Shown here: positions 24,387-33,873 of the stretch, in pieces | Layout: each line of letters begins with the position of its first letter | How positions within the stretch are numbered: position 1 is the first letter of the stretch | Source of the DNA: Parvibaculum sp040390855 | Lineage (GTDB): Bacteria; Pseudomonadota; Alphaproteobacteria; Parvibaculales; Parvibaculaceae | Reading direction: 5' to 3' | NCBI GenBank assembly: GCA_040390855.1 | Contig: JAZJXO010000033.1 | Coordinates: forward strand, 1 to 49,625 | Length of the DNA stretch: 49,625 nt | Notes under the pieces: model-generated | What the model saw: only the letters and a program-made list of their open reading frames with translations | The model's database searches: none | Told to the model about the DNA's origin: nothing | Made by a program: the position numbers and the translations under genes

Positions 24387-24625
24387 GAGTGCTCCGGCCC
24401 GTTTCAACACAACCCGAAAACGTGCTTCGGGCTACCTACTGACCAATAGTGCAGGCCAATTCATTAAAGGCTAATCCAACTCATGCTGCACTGCGAGATA
24501 ATTGTTTTGAGAGAGGCCGGAATGTGGTTTCATGGCGATGAAATGTCGCAAACGGCTCAAAAGGACATGTTCTCCCGCCCATTCCTCGGGGAGCAAGAAG
24601 GCTTTTGGGGCACAAAGGGATTGCC

Positions 24626-25282
24626 ATGGCCAAGGCCACGTTAAGCATCAGCAGCAAGAACTATTCGTCATGGTCGCTTCGCGGCTGGCTCATCTGCAAA
24701 TTTGCAGGACTTGATTTCACCGAAGAGGCTTTGCCCGCCAACGACCCTTCGGCGCGCGCGGAACTCCTGCTGTTGTCACCGTCATTTCTTGTGCCCTGCC
24801 TTAAACATTCGGGCTCGAAAATCTGGGACACGCTGGCCATTGCCGAATATCTGCATGAGTCCAATCCCGGTGCAGGGCTCTGGCCCAAGGACGCGGTGGC
24901 GCGCGCCCATTGCCGCTCGATCTCGGGCGAAATGCATTCGGGCTTTTCAAACCTGCGTTCCGCGTTGCCGATGAACATCAAGGCGCGCTATCCGAATTTC
25001 AAAATCTGGGCAGGCGCGCAGGCAGACATTGACCGTGTGCTGACGATATGGTCGGAAGCACTGGCAAAATACAAGGGACCATATCTGTTCGGCAAGACGC
25101 TGACGGTAGCAGACGCGATGTATGCGCCGGTCTGCTCGCGCTTCACGACCTATGATGTGGACATGGACGCGGAATGCGCCGCTTATGTCAAACGCATCAT
25201 GGCGTTGCCGGAAATGGCCGAATGGACGCGCGGCGCGATGAGCGAGCCAGAAGAGATGGAAGAACTTGACGCGGAGTTCTGA
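24626..25282 (+). CDS. Glutathione S-transferase family protein
   Basis: The 218-residue protein begins with the GST thioredoxin-like domain (LSISSKNYSSWSLRGWLICK), where the Ser-rich turn lies at the glutathione site. DTLAIAEYLHESNP closes the N-terminal domain, and a helical C-terminal domain follows (FGKTLTVADAMYAPVCSRF, the N-capping box). The substrate is unknown; the YSSWSLR type occurs in many proteobacteria. The ATG at 24626 follows AAAGGGATT. It is divergent from phaZ and convergent with the SDR gene. Confidence 0.9.
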   Translation: MAKATLSISSKNYSSWSLRGWLICKFAGLDFTEEALPANDPSARAELLLLSPSFLVPCLKHSGSKIWDTLAIAEYLHESNPGAGLWPKDAVARAHCRSISGEMHSGFSNLRSALPMNIKARYPNFKIWAGAQADIDRVLTIWSEALAKYKGPYLFGKTLTVADAMYAPVCSRFTTYDVDMDAECAAYVKRIMALPEMAEWTRGAMSEPEEMEELDAEF

Positions 25283-25306
25283 GGAAAAGGTTTTAAGGAC
25301 GAGCGG

Positions 25307-26098
25307 TCAAGACCGCGGCCGCCCCGTGAACGGATGCGTGCTCGACAGACCGCCATCCACCGCAATCGCCTGACCATTGACATAGGACGCGTCGTCGCTG
25401 GCGAGGAACAAGGCCATATGGGCGATTTCCGGTGGTTCGCCGTTGCGGTTCATCGGATTGAGCTGGCCGACCTTGCCGATGGAGCCTTTTGCGCGCGCGC
25501 CGTCGAAGATGGGTTTTGTCATACCGGTTTCGATGAGGCCGGGGCAGATGGCGTTGACGCGCACGCCCGTACCGTAAAAGGCGTTGGCTGTTGTCTGTAC
25601 CAAGCTGATGACACCGGCTTTCGACGCGCTATAGGGAAAGCCGCCTGCATTGGCGCGAAGGCCCGCGACCGAGGCCGTGCAGATGATCGAGCCTGCGCCC
25701 TGTTTGATCATGTGGGGGCTTGCGTGTTTGATCGCGAGGAAAGGGCCGATGAGATTGATACGGAGGATTTCGGTCCAGTAGTCGGGCGTCTGTTCCTGCA
25801 TCGGCACCCAGCCGCCGCTGATACCGGCATTGGCATAGACCACATCAAGGCCGCCATATTGTTTGAGGCAATGGTCGATCATGCCTTTGACGGCGGTCTC
25901 GTCGCCCGCATCGGCGGCAACAGAGGTCACCGTGCCGCCGTTTTCGCGGATCATGGCGGCGGTCTCGTCCACGGCATCCTCGACACGGTCAACGGCGACG
26001 ACCTTCGCGCCTTCCTGTGCGAAGAGAACGGCACTGGCGCGGCCGATGCCGCTGCCTGCTCCGGTGACGATGACGCGCTTGCCCGACAGTCTGCCCAT
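25307..26098 (-). CDS. Short-chain dehydrogenase/reductase
   Basis: The 263-residue oxidoreductase has the SDR cofactor motif TGAGSGIG, the NAGISGG segment (NNAG position, here YANAGIS), a catalytic Ser in CTASVAG and YSASK with the catalytic Tyr-Lys. The second strand ends VVAVDR, with Asp favouring NAD. NGQAIAVDGG is the classical C-terminal motif. Substrate unknown. The ATG at 26096-26098 has AAAGGACC upstream; the frame continues to 26191 without a better start. It is 25 bp from the convergent GST stop. Confidence 0.88.
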   Translation of the reverse strand: MGRLSGKRVIVTGAGSGIGRASAVLFAQEGAKVVAVDRVEDAVDETAAMIRENGGTVTSVAADAGDETAVKGMIDHCLKQYGGLDVVYANAGISGGWVPMQEQTPDYWTEILRINLIGPFLAIKHASPHMIKQGAGSIICTASVAGLRANAGGFPYSASKAGVISLVQTTANAFYGTGVRVNAICPGLIETGMTKPIFDGARAKGSIGKVGQLNPMNRNGEPPEIAHMALFLASDDASYVNGQAIAVDGGLSSTHPFTGRPRS

Positions 26099-26236
26099 GA
26101 TTGGTCCTTTTCCGAATCGCGTTCTGTGTTGGAGAAAGTTTAGAACCTTGGGAGGGGGGAGCAAGCGAGTGAACAAATGTTCCAACCTCAAGGGGAGAGG
26201 GGACGCTTCGGGGATTTGTGCGGGCCTATAGGCGGA

Positions 26237-26635
26237 TTATTTGAACGCCCGCCCCTTGCGGACTTCCCATGTCAGCGGCGGTGTGGTCGCGTCCGGCGCG
26301 GGGATGGTGCCTGAAGCGCCAGCGACGGGGGGCACGTCGACGGCGACGGTGCAGTTTTCGACCGCTTCAGTTTTGGTGCAGATGCTGCGGCCTTTGACGC
26401 GCCACCAGCCGCGTTTGGTTTTGCCGTTCGGCAGCTTGATGATGAGATTGTCGCGGTCTTTATAGAATATCTGCGTGGTGCCGTTTGGGGCCGTCAGGAT
26501 CACCGTGTTGCCGATAAGGCCGCTGCCGACATTGGCCGGAGGCTTCTTTGTGGCGGCGTGCGCGGGCAAAGCGAAACCGGCTATGGCCAGAAGAAGGGCG
26601 GCGGGGCGAAGGACCGAGAGTTTGATTTTTGTCAT
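26237..26635 (-). CDS. Secreted hypothetical protein
   Basis: The 132-residue product has a signal peptide (LRPAALLLAIAGFALPAHA), then a small domain: LIGNTVILTAPNGTTQIFYK, DRDNLIIKLPNGKTKRGWWR and RSICTKTEAVENCTVAVDVP. The two cysteines could form a disulphide. Repeated strands (TQIFYKD, GKTKRGWWRV) suggest a compact beta fold like small periplasmic proteins that end alphaproteobacterial operons. I do not recognise a named family. The long frame to 26755 overlaps the neighbour, so ATG 26633-26635 is used. Confidence 0.65.
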   Translation of the reverse strand: MTKIKLSVLRPAALLLAIAGFALPAHAATKKPPANVGSGLIGNTVILTAPNGTTQIFYKDRDNLIIKLPNGKTKRGWWRVKGRSICTKTEAVENCTVAVDVPPVAGASGTIPAPDATTPPLTWEVRKGRAFK

Positions 26636-26661
26636 GGAACCGGATGAGACCTGCGCTGAGG

Positions 26662-26913
26662 TCATTTGCCCAAACGGGGCGGTCTGAACAGGAAGTAGAT
26701 GAACCAGATGGGGATGAGAACCATGGCCCCGAGGATGAGATGGGGGAGCGCCCAATCGAACCCCTCGCGAATGACGCTGTAGATATGCTCCGGCGTGAAG
26801 CCGATTTCGCTCAGGATTTCATTGGCATCAATGTGCATCCGGTCGAGGACGGCCCCGATGAAAACGGCTGCCACCACAAACTTGAACAACGTGGACATCG
26901 CATTGAAGAGCAT
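26662..26913 (-). CDS. Small two-segment membrane protein (DUF6460-like)
   Basis: The 83-residue protein has two hydrophobic segments (FKFVVAAVFIGAVLD and LPHLILGAMVLIPIWFIYFL) around a polar middle with an amphipathic helix (GFTPEHIYSVIREGFDWALP). The layout resembles the small DUF6460 membrane family of alphaproteobacteria; no function is known. It lies 26 bp upstream of the secreted protein gene on the same strand, so the two may be cotranscribed. Confidence 0.6.
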   Translation of the reverse strand: MLFNAMSTLFKFVVAAVFIGAVLDRMHIDANEILSEIGFTPEHIYSVIREGFDWALPHLILGAMVLIPIWFIYFLFRPPRLGK

Positions 26914-27036
26914 GGGTGGTCTTCGCGCCCCCTAAGGCGGCTGGTCTTTGCCCGAACGGCGAATCTCTATGTGTCAATCTATAACGGGGGGCGGGCGGGG
27001 GCTAGGGCTTGTGCTGAACCCTTGTTCGAGGCAAGC

Positions 27037-27072
27037 GAGGTTCCCCTCCGCCCTTGAAGGGGGAGGGGGAAT
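27037..27072. repeat. G/C-tract hairpin downstream of the AsmA gene
   Basis: CCCCTCCGCCCTT is followed within two bases by AAGGGGGAGGGGG, forming an imperfect hairpin just past the AsmA-like stop codon (minus strand). There is no T-tract on that strand, so it is a weak terminator at best. Similar CCCTCC...GGAGGG hairpins are dispersed in many alphaproteobacterial genomes. Confidence 0.4.
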
Positions 27073-27081
27073 CCGGACCTG

Positions 27082-29100
27082 TCATTTTCCGAAGAGGCTC
27101 TTCAGCGCGTCTTCTGCTGTGGGTTTTTTCTCGGGCGGGGGCGTGGCGTCTGAACCCGTGGCGGGCGCGGCCGGTTTGCCCATCAGGCTGTCGAGGAAAC
27201 CTTTGCCGCCGTCCTCCTTGAGGGATTTGATCGTGTTGATAGTTTTGTCCTTGTCGCGCAGCATGGCGGCGAGATCGGGCCGGAAATGCGGTGAGGCCCA
27301 GGGGCCCTCAACAAAAACAGGGATTTCGATGCCCTGCGCATCCGTGCCGCCCTGACCCTGAAGGGTCGCGGCAAGTTTCGGCTCGATGCGGTAGTTGAGC
27401 ATCTGTCTTGGAATGTCAACCGTGCCGGAACCGGCAACGCGGACGAGCGGGCTCAGGAGCTTCAGATCATTGTTGGTGAGAATGCCCGACGCGATGGTGA
27501 AGGTGCCACCCATTTCGGAAAAGTCGGTGTCCTGCGAACCGCCCGACGTCCAGCCTGTGGCGGGCGCGGTCAGCACAGTGCGCATGAGGGAGGCGATGTC
27601 GATGCCTTTGATTGCGCCATTGGTGAAACGGACATTGCCCTCGCCGCCCAGCGTGCCCACCATTTCACGCTGGCTGCGGCCAGTGGCCGACACATTGAAC
27701 GTCAAGGCGGTGAGGCCCGACAGACGCTTGAAGTCTGCGGCATCGGTGAGGAACGGCTCGGCCTTGACGCCTGCAATTTTGAACGCGGCCTGCAACTGCG
27801 GCGTGGACGACGCGCCGTTCAATGTCAGCGTGCCCGCACCTGCCCCTTCATAGAGTGCGATTTTGCTGAGGTTTGCTTTCAGCAAGCCGTTGGAGAGCGC
27901 CACGTCGAGCGCGCTGGCGCCGATTTTGATTTCTTTGACGAGGAGTTCATCCGTAGAGAGAGCAATCTGCGCGTCCACCGCCTTGAGGCTGGAGAAATTG
28001 ATCGGATCGTTGCTCCAGCCGGACTGTCCGGCAGGTGCGGGCGCGGCGGGCGTCGAGGCAGCAGGCGCGGCGGACCCGTCGGCGGCAAGGTAGGTATTGG
28101 CGTCGATCTTATCGAAGGCGAGATTACCTTTGATGAGCGGTCTTGCGCCGCCTGTCGTTACCGCAAGTTTGCCGGTGGCGTTCATGCCGTCGAAAGAAAC
28201 CCTGGCATTGTTGAAGCGATAGCTGTCTTTCGCACCGAAGACTTCGCCATGCAGCTTGAGGGGGCCGAAGCCGTTGCCCTTGGGCATGGGGGAGCCGACC
28301 CAAGCAGAGAGATCGCGCACGGAGGGCACATTGAGATCGAGGCCGCCGGTGAAGCTCACCGTATCGAACACCTGAAGCGAGCCCTTGTAGGTGACGTCAA
28401 CCTTGGAGGAGGTGAGGGCGAACTCGACAGGCGAGGGGCCACCATCGGTGAAGGCGCGAGGTTTTCCGGCGGCAATCGAGAAGGCAACGGGCACGCTGTT
28501 CCATGTGACGGAGCCTTTGGCACCAAGCGGATCGTCAAGGGTGGGCAGCGAGAGGTCGAGATTGACTGCCTCAAAAGCGAGTGTCGCACCCGATTGCGCA
28601 TTGCGATAGGTGGCCGTGCCGTTCTGGATCGAGATTTCACCGAGGCGAATATCTTTGACTTTGGTGCTGGTCGAATTGTTCTCGGTCGGGGCGGGTGCTG
28701 TCGGCGCTACGGCATCGGAGAACTGCCAGTTGGGCGTTCCGTCGGCTTTGACTTCGAGATGGATCACGGGATCGACGAGCATGAAACTGTCGATTTCGAC
28801 ATTGCCGCTGAACAGCGGGATAATCTTGATCGCGGCGCGCAGCTCCTTCATCGAGGCCATCGACTTGTCTTTGGCCCATGTCGCGTTGGACAGATCGACA
28901 TCGTCGACTTTTACCGCGAGGCGCGGGAAGAAGGACAGACCGACATCGCCGCCGATGGTGAGATCGCGGCCCGTTTGTTTTTTGACGAGCGAGACGACCT
29001 GTTCTTTATAAACCGAGGTCGGCACCAGCAGCGGCACGGCGACAATGATCGCGATAAGGATGACGACGATACCGGCAAGAATGGCGACGAAACGGGACAT
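27082..29100 (-). CDS. AsmA family envelope protein
   Basis: The 672-residue protein begins with an N-terminal membrane anchor (FVAILAGIVVILIAIIVAVP) and continues as a mostly beta periplasmic domain. RDLTIGGDVGLSFFPRLAVK (residues ~45-64) and the AsmA C-terminal pattern (LSATGRSQREMVGTLGGEGN-like block with FTNGAIKGIDIASLMR) define the AsmA/TamB-like superfamily, whose members bridge or organise lipid transport between the inner and outer membrane. A Pro/Ala-rich linker near 345 interrupts the repeats. Length is typical. Which lipid or porin it serves is not evident. It is transcribed away from the acetoacetyl-CoA synthetase gene. Confidence 0.88.
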   Translation of the reverse strand: MSRFVAILAGIVVILIAIIVAVPLLVPTSVYKEQVVSLVKKQTGRDLTIGGDVGLSFFPRLAVKVDDVDLSNATWAKDKSMASMKELRAAIKIIPLFSGNVEIDSFMLVDPVIHLEVKADGTPNWQFSDAVAPTAPAPTENNSTSTKVKDIRLGEISIQNGTATYRNAQSGATLAFEAVNLDLSLPTLDDPLGAKGSVTWNSVPVAFSIAAGKPRAFTDGGPSPVEFALTSSKVDVTYKGSLQVFDTVSFTGGLDLNVPSVRDLSAWVGSPMPKGNGFGPLKLHGEVFGAKDSYRFNNARVSFDGMNATGKLAVTTGGARPLIKGNLAFDKIDANTYLAADGSAAPAASTPAAPAPAGQSGWSNDPINFSSLKAVDAQIALSTDELLVKEIKIGASALDVALSNGLLKANLSKIALYEGAGAGTLTLNGASSTPQLQAAFKIAGVKAEPFLTDAADFKRLSGLTALTFNVSATGRSQREMVGTLGGEGNVRFTNGAIKGIDIASLMRTVLTAPATGWTSGGSQDTDFSEMGGTFTIASGILTNNDLKLLSPLVRVAGSGTVDIPRQMLNYRIEPKLAATLQGQGGTDAQGIEIPVFVEGPWASPHFRPDLAAMLRDKDKTINTIKSLKEDGGKGFLDSLMGKPAAPATGSDATPPPEKKPTAEDALKSLFGK

Positions 29101-29251
29101 GGGATTCTCCGGCTAGGGGCGGCGCGAGATTTTTGGTGCGCAGTCGGTTGAGTGGAATTGTGTCCCACATTACGGGCTTTGCGAAGCGCCAACTGATTGA
29201 ATTTTTTGTAATGCGCTTCTAAAACCGTGAGATCAGAAAAGAAACTTCATA

Positions 29252-31222
29252 ATGGGGCGGCATATGTCGGTAGCGAAACGGGAAGACGGGCTTCTGTGGG
29301 AGCCGTCCGAGGCGGACATGGCCCGGTCCAATATGCGCGGCTTTATGGATTTTGCGGGCAGGCGGCATGGCGTGAGACTTGCGAGTTATGCCGACCTGCA
29401 TCGCTGGTCGGTCACGGCGCGGGAGGACTTCTGGTCGGATGTTTGGGATTTTTGCGAGATCGTGGGGACCAAGGGTGCCTGCGTACTGGCCGATGACCGG
29501 ATGCCCGGCGCGAAATTTTTCCCCGATGCATCACTGAACTTTGCAGAAAATCTGTTGCAGGGCACCGATGACGAGGTGGCGCTTCATTTCAACAATGAGG
29601 GTGTGAACGCGGACCCTGTGACACGCGGGGAATTGCGTGCGCATGTGGCGGCGTTTGCAGCGCAGTTGCGGGCCTGGGGCGTTGTCGCCGGCGACCGCGT
29701 AGCGGCAATCATGCCGAATTGTCCCGAAGTTGTTGTGGCGATGCTTGCGGCGACCAGCATCGGCGCGGTCTTCTCCTCCTGTTCACCCGACTTCGGCGTG
29801 CGCGGTGTGCTGGATCGCTTCGGACAGATCGAGCCGAAAGTTCTGATCGCCTGCGATGGATACCGCTATGCAGGAAAAGTTCTGCCGCTGCACGGGAAGC
29901 TGACGGAAATCATCACAGGTCTGCCGAGTGTCGTCCATGTGGCGCTGGTGCCGTTTATCGGCGAGGGCGTGAAGGGCCTGCCACGCGCCGGGGACTGGAC
30001 GGACTTGCTGGCAGCGCATAGGGGTGCGGCGCTGACCTTCGCGCGGCTGCCTTTCGCGCACCCGCTTTACATCATGTTTTCATCCGGCACGACCGGCGTA
30101 CCTAAATGCATTGTTCATTCGGCTGGCGGCACGCTTATCCAGCATGTGAAGGAACATAAACTGCATGTCGGGCTGAAGCGCGGCGAGGTGCTGTTTTATT
30201 TTTCGACCTGCGGCTGGATGATGTGGAACTGGCTCGTGTCGGGCCTCGCTGTCGGCGCCACATTGGCGCTCTACGATGGGTCACCCTTTGCGCCCGACGA
30301 GAATGTGCTGTTCGACTATGCAGATCGCGTGCGTTTCAATGTTTTCGGCACATCGGCGAAATTCATTGATGCGCTGAAAAAGGCGGGCGCGAAACCGCGT
30401 GAGACGCATGACCTCGGTTCGGTGCGGCTGATCCTTTCGACCGGTTCGCCGCTGGTACCGGAGAGTTTCGATTATGTCTATACGGATATGAAGCGCGATG
30501 TTGCTTTGTGTTCGATCTCGGGCGGGACAGATATTCTCGCTTGCTTCGTCGGCGGCTCGCCTTTGCTGCCGGTCTGGCGCGGCGAGATACAGGCGCGCGG
30601 GCTTGGTATGGCGAGCGAGGTCTGGGACGATGAAGGACGCTCTGTTACCGGAGAGAAAGGCGAACTGGTCTGCGTGAAAGCGTTTCCGTCCATGCCCATC
30701 GGTTTCTGGAACGATGCGGATGGCGCGAAATATCGCGGTGCCTATTTCGAGCGCTTTGCGGGGGTCTGGTGCCACGGCGATTTCGCAGAAGTGACAAAAC
30801 ATGACGGGTTCATCATTCACGGGCGCTCGGACGCAACGCTCAATCCCGGCGGCGTGCGGATCGGCACAGCGGAGATCTATGCCGTTGTCGAGCAGCTTGC
30901 CGAAGTGCAGGAGGCGCTGACCATCGGGCAGGACTGGGACGGCGATGCGCGTGTGGTTCTGTTCGTGGTGATGAAGGCAGGGCACACGCTTGACGCAGCG
31001 ATGGAAAAGAAAATCCGCGCCCGCATCCGCGAAGGGGCAAGCCCGCGCCATGTGCCGGCAAAGATCGTGAGCGTCGCCGATATTCCGCGCACCAAGTCCG
31101 GCAAGATCACGGAGCTTGCCGTGCGCGATGTGGTGCATGGCCGCGTGGTCAAGAATGTCGAGGCGCTGGCGAACCCGGAAGCGCTGGCGCTCTTCAAGGA
31201 TTTGCCCGCGCTTCAAAGTTAA
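29252..31222 (+). CDS. Acetoacetyl-CoA synthetase
   Basis: The 656-residue adenylate-forming ligase activates acetoacetate to acetoacetyl-CoA with ATP. Motifs: the P-loop YIMFSSGTTGVPKCIVHSAG (~270-290), FYFSTCGWMMWNWL, ISGGTDILACFVGG, the hinge region HGRSDATLNPGGVRIGTAEI, and the catalytic Lys in TKSGKITELAVRD. The early FMDFAGRRHGVRLASYADLH and FPDASLNFAENLL blocks are specific to acetoacetate-CoA ligases rather than acetyl-CoA synthetases. Start is ATG 29252; ATG 29264, four codons later, is an alternative. It probably works with the PHB depolymerase at 23.2 kb, a 3-hydroxybutyrate dehydrogenase encoded elsewhere being needed between them. Confidence 0.92.
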   Translation: MGRHMSVAKREDGLLWEPSEADMARSNMRGFMDFAGRRHGVRLASYADLHRWSVTAREDFWSDVWDFCEIVGTKGACVLADDRMPGAKFFPDASLNFAENLLQGTDDEVALHFNNEGVNADPVTRGELRAHVAAFAAQLRAWGVVAGDRVAAIMPNCPEVVVAMLAATSIGAVFSSCSPDFGVRGVLDRFGQIEPKVLIACDGYRYAGKVLPLHGKLTEIITGLPSVVHVALVPFIGEGVKGLPRAGDWTDLLAAHRGAALTFARLPFAHPLYIMFSSGTTGVPKCIVHSAGGTLIQHVKEHKLHVGLKRGEVLFYFSTCGWMMWNWLVSGLAVGATLALYDGSPFAPDENVLFDYADRVRFNVFGTSAKFIDALKKAGAKPRETHDLGSVRLILSTGSPLVPESFDYVYTDMKRDVALCSISGGTDILACFVGGSPLLPVWRGEIQARGLGMASEVWDDEGRSVTGEKGELVCVKAFPSMPIGFWNDADGAKYRGAYFERFAGVWCHGDFAEVTKHDGFIIHGRSDATLNPGGVRIGTAEIYAVVEQLAEVQEALTIGQDWDGDARVVLFVVMKAGHTLDAAMEKKIRARIREGASPRHVPAKIVSVADIPRTKSGKITELAVRDVVHGRVVKNVEALANPEALALFKDLPALQS

Positions 31223-31318
31223 AGGTGCAATTTGCGGCTGGCGGCTTTGGCTAACACATTGAAAGAACTGTAAACTTCCTTTCTGCTCCGCAATGCGAAA
31301 AAATAGATTGAAACCTGA

Positions 31319-31336
31319 TAGATAGAAGCCTATCTA
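31319..31336. promoter_or_regulatory. Palindromic operator before the marR-efflux operon
   Basis: TAGATAG AAGC CTATCTA is a perfect 7-bp inverted repeat with a 4-bp spacer, nine bases before the ATG of the MarR gene. The size fits a MarR dimer site, and its position would let the protein repress its own operon. Recognition by this MarR is inferred. Confidence 0.6.
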
Positions 31337-31345
31337 ATTTCGGTC

Positions 31346-31795
31346 ATGGTAGAAAAAACGCAACACATATCCGAATTTGCATCTCGCCTTCTCTATATTT
31401 CGCGCCTGTGGCGGCGACGGGCGGACGAGGCGGTACGCCCGCACGCGCTCACGGAGGCAACCGCGCTGGTGCTCATCCATCTTTCACGGATCGGTGACGG
31501 GATACGCCAGACGACACTGGCCGCACATCTGGGTGTCGAGGGCGCATCGCTTGTGCCGCAACTTGACCAGTTGGAACGGGCGAAAATTTTAAAGCGCGAG
31601 GCGGCACCCGATGACCGCCGCGCCAAGGCGCTTTACCTGACGGCCAAGGGGCGGACGCTGGTGGCGAAGATCGAACCGAAGCTCGCCGAGATTCGCGCGA
31701 GCCTTCTCAAAGATGTGAACGCGGCAGAGCTTGAGACGTGTTTTAGTGTGTTCGAGAAAATCGAAAGTGCAGCATCCGGAACCGAGCAGGGCTGA
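31346..31795 (+). CDS. MarR-family transcriptional regulator
   Basis: The 149-residue protein has the winged-helix core of MarR regulators: LTEATALVLIHLSRIGDGIR, QTTLAAHLGVEGASLVPQLD as helix-turn-helix, then the wing with REAAPDDRRAKALYLTAKGR, the family's DxRxxxxxLTxxG signature. It probably controls the FUSC-DUF1656-HlyD genes that follow, through the palindrome at 31319-31336; members usually lose DNA affinity on binding a phenolic ligand. Its stop is 11 bp before the FUSC gene. Confidence 0.92.
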   Translation: MVEKTQHISEFASRLLYISRLWRRRADEAVRPHALTEATALVLIHLSRIGDGIRQTTLAAHLGVEGASLVPQLDQLERAKILKREAAPDDRRAKALYLTAKGRTLVAKIEPKLAEIRASLLKDVNAAELETCFSVFEKIESAASGTEQG

Positions 31796-31806
31796 TCGGA
31801 ACAAGC

Positions 31807-33873
31807 ATGTTCACGCGGCAGGATTTTATTTTCGCGCTCAAGGCATTCGGGGCATCGCTCCTTGCCTTGTATATCGCCATTGAAGCGGGGCTGCCCAAAC
31901 CCTCATGGGCGATGGCAACCGCGCTCATCGTCGCCCAGCCTTTCGCGGGTATGGTATTGTCGAAGGCGGTCTATCGCTTCGGCGGCACCTATGTCGGCGC
32001 GATTTTTGCCGTTTTTGCGCTGATCGCCTTTGCCGAAAGCCAGGTGATGCAGGTGATCGCCCTGAGCGTCTGGGTCGGCTTGTGCGTGTTCCTGTCCGGT
32101 TTCGACAAGACGCCGCGTTCCTATGCCTTTGTGCTGGCGGGGTATACGGCGGCGATCATCGCGTTTCCCAGTGTCGATGCCCCGTTGACGATTTTCGATG
32201 TGGCGCTGGCACGATGCGAAGAAATCTCGCTCGGCATTCTCTGCGCGACACTTGTTCATGCTGTCATCTTTCCAAGACGCGTCGGGCCGGTGCTGGCGGA
32301 AAATGTCGGGCGCTGGTTTGATGACGCGGCGGGTTGGATTGAAGACCTGCTTATTCGTGCCAATGACGAGCAGGCACAGGCGGTGGATCGCCGCCGCCTG
32401 ATCACGGATGCAATGGCGCTGGACCGTTTGCGCGTCCATGCACTTTATGACAGCCCGTTGTTCCGGGAGCGTGTTCCGGTCTTTGATCATCTGCGCGAAC
32501 AGATGCAAATGATCGTCGCTTACCTTCTGGCGATTGAAGACCGCCTCACGATCCTGCGGGGGGAACGGCCGGAGATGCTTGTGCCGCTGCAAGGCCTGCG
32601 TACCGCCTTCACAGACTGGTTCCGTGCCGCAACGCCGCAGAACCCACGCGGGGGCGAGGCCGAGACCATTCGCGCGGAGCTAAAGAGGATCGCGCCATCG
32701 GCCCATGATATGCGCCACGATCCGCACGCGCTTCTCTATGCGGCTTTGTTGCAGCGGCTTGATGATCTGATGGCGGCATGGCAGAAAAGCCTCACGACGC
32801 GCGATGATTTTCTGGCGGGCCGTCGCGGTGATGCACATGCCCAGCCCCAGATCCTGCATGTGGACCCTGTTATGTCAGCGCTGTCAGGGATCACCGCAAC
32901 AGCGGTTCTCATATGCATTTGTGTCTTCTGGATCGAGAGCGCCTGGCCGGATGGCAGCCTTGCTGTGCTGATGGTGGCGGTTGCCTGTAGTCTCGGCGCG
33001 GGCTTTGACGATCCGGCGGGCTTTGTCATCGGATTCCTCAGGAGCATGATGATTGGCATCTTTGTCGCGAGTATTTATCTCTTCGCGATTTTTCCTTATG
33101 TCACCAGCTTCTTCGGTCTCGCGCTTGTGCTCGCACCGTTTTACATCGCGATCGGTATGGTGATGGCAAAGCCCGCTTACCTTCCGCTCGCGTTTCCAAT
33201 CCTTCTCGGGACGACTGTCAATCTCGGCATCGAAAACCGGATGGTGTTTGATTTTCTGGCGGTTATGAACGGTGCGATTGCCCTGCTTGTCGGGCTTTCG
33301 GTTGCCGCCGCAGCGCTTTCCATCACACGGGCGTCGGGGACGGAGCTTGCGATTGTGCGTATCGTGACGCTTATCCACCGCGATCTCGCCCGACTGGTTG
33401 CGAGCGACCGTGCGATGACACGGGAGCGTTTTCTGAGCCTGATGCATGACCGCGTTGACGGGCTGTTGCAGCGCCGCGCCGGTGACGTGGCGCGGGCCGA
33501 TGTGATGATCGACGGGGCGCTGGCCGCTTTGCGCTTTGCCCAGAATGTGCGTTTGCTGCGTGTCGAGGCCCAAGCATTGCCCCCTGAAATGCAGGCGGGG
33601 ATCGCGCAGGTGTTTGACGCTCTGAGTGCTCATTTCGCATCTGACAATGAGGGGAAGGCCCAGACATTTGCCACCGCTATTGCCACCATCGAAACGGCGC
33701 TGGCGCTTGTGTCGTCAAGTGAGAGCGATGAGGCGAGTGCGACGCTCATCGTGCTCGGACAGATGCGTCACATCATGCGGCGCAACGAAGTCTTTTTCAC
33801 ATTCGTGACAAGTGCACGCTGGAACGTAGCGCGCAGGCGTTTCCAGAACCGGATGGAAAGGGTCGAGGCATGA
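31807..33873 (+). CDS. FUSC-family efflux transporter (AaeB type)
   Basis: The 688-residue membrane protein contains two halves, each with a block of hydrophobic segments and a cytoplasmic domain (~165-345 and ~515-650). KAFGASLLALYIAIEAGLPK, PSWAMATALIVAQPFAGMVL and ARCEEISLGILCATLVHAVI are typical of the FUSC/AaeB family, which exports aromatic carboxylic acids such as p-hydroxybenzoate. It sits with DUF1656 and HlyD genes, the same trio as aaeX-aaeA-aaeB. The substrate in this organism is unknown. The stop overlaps the DUF1656 start by four bases. Confidence 0.9.
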   Translation: MFTRQDFIFALKAFGASLLALYIAIEAGLPKPSWAMATALIVAQPFAGMVLSKAVYRFGGTYVGAIFAVFALIAFAESQVMQVIALSVWVGLCVFLSGFDKTPRSYAFVLAGYTAAIIAFPSVDAPLTIFDVALARCEEISLGILCATLVHAVIFPRRVGPVLAENVGRWFDDAAGWIEDLLIRANDEQAQAVDRRRLITDAMALDRLRVHALYDSPLFRERVPVFDHLREQMQMIVAYLLAIEDRLTILRGERPEMLVPLQGLRTAFTDWFRAATPQNPRGGEAETIRAELKRIAPSAHDMRHDPHALLYAALLQRLDDLMAAWQKSLTTRDDFLAGRRGDAHAQPQILHVDPVMSALSGITATAVLICICVFWIESAWPDGSLAVLMVAVACSLGAGFDDPAGFVIGFLRSMMIGIFVASIYLFAIFPYVTSFFGLALVLAPFYIAIGMVMAKPAYLPLAFPILLGTTVNLGIENRMVFDFLAVMNGAIALLVGLSVAAAALSITRASGTELAIVRIVTLIHRDLARLVASDRAMTRERFLSLMHDRVDGLLQRRAGDVARADVMIDGALAALRFAQNVRLLRVEAQALPPEMQAGIAQVFDALSAHFASDNEGKAQTFATAIATIETALALVSSSESDEASATLIVLGQMRHIMRRNEVFFTFVTSARWNVARRRFQNRMERVEA

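Noticed and set aside
23310..24449. 379-codon open frame on the plus strand
   Set aside because: Antisense to phaZ, whose motifs are complete; the long frame arises from codon bias.
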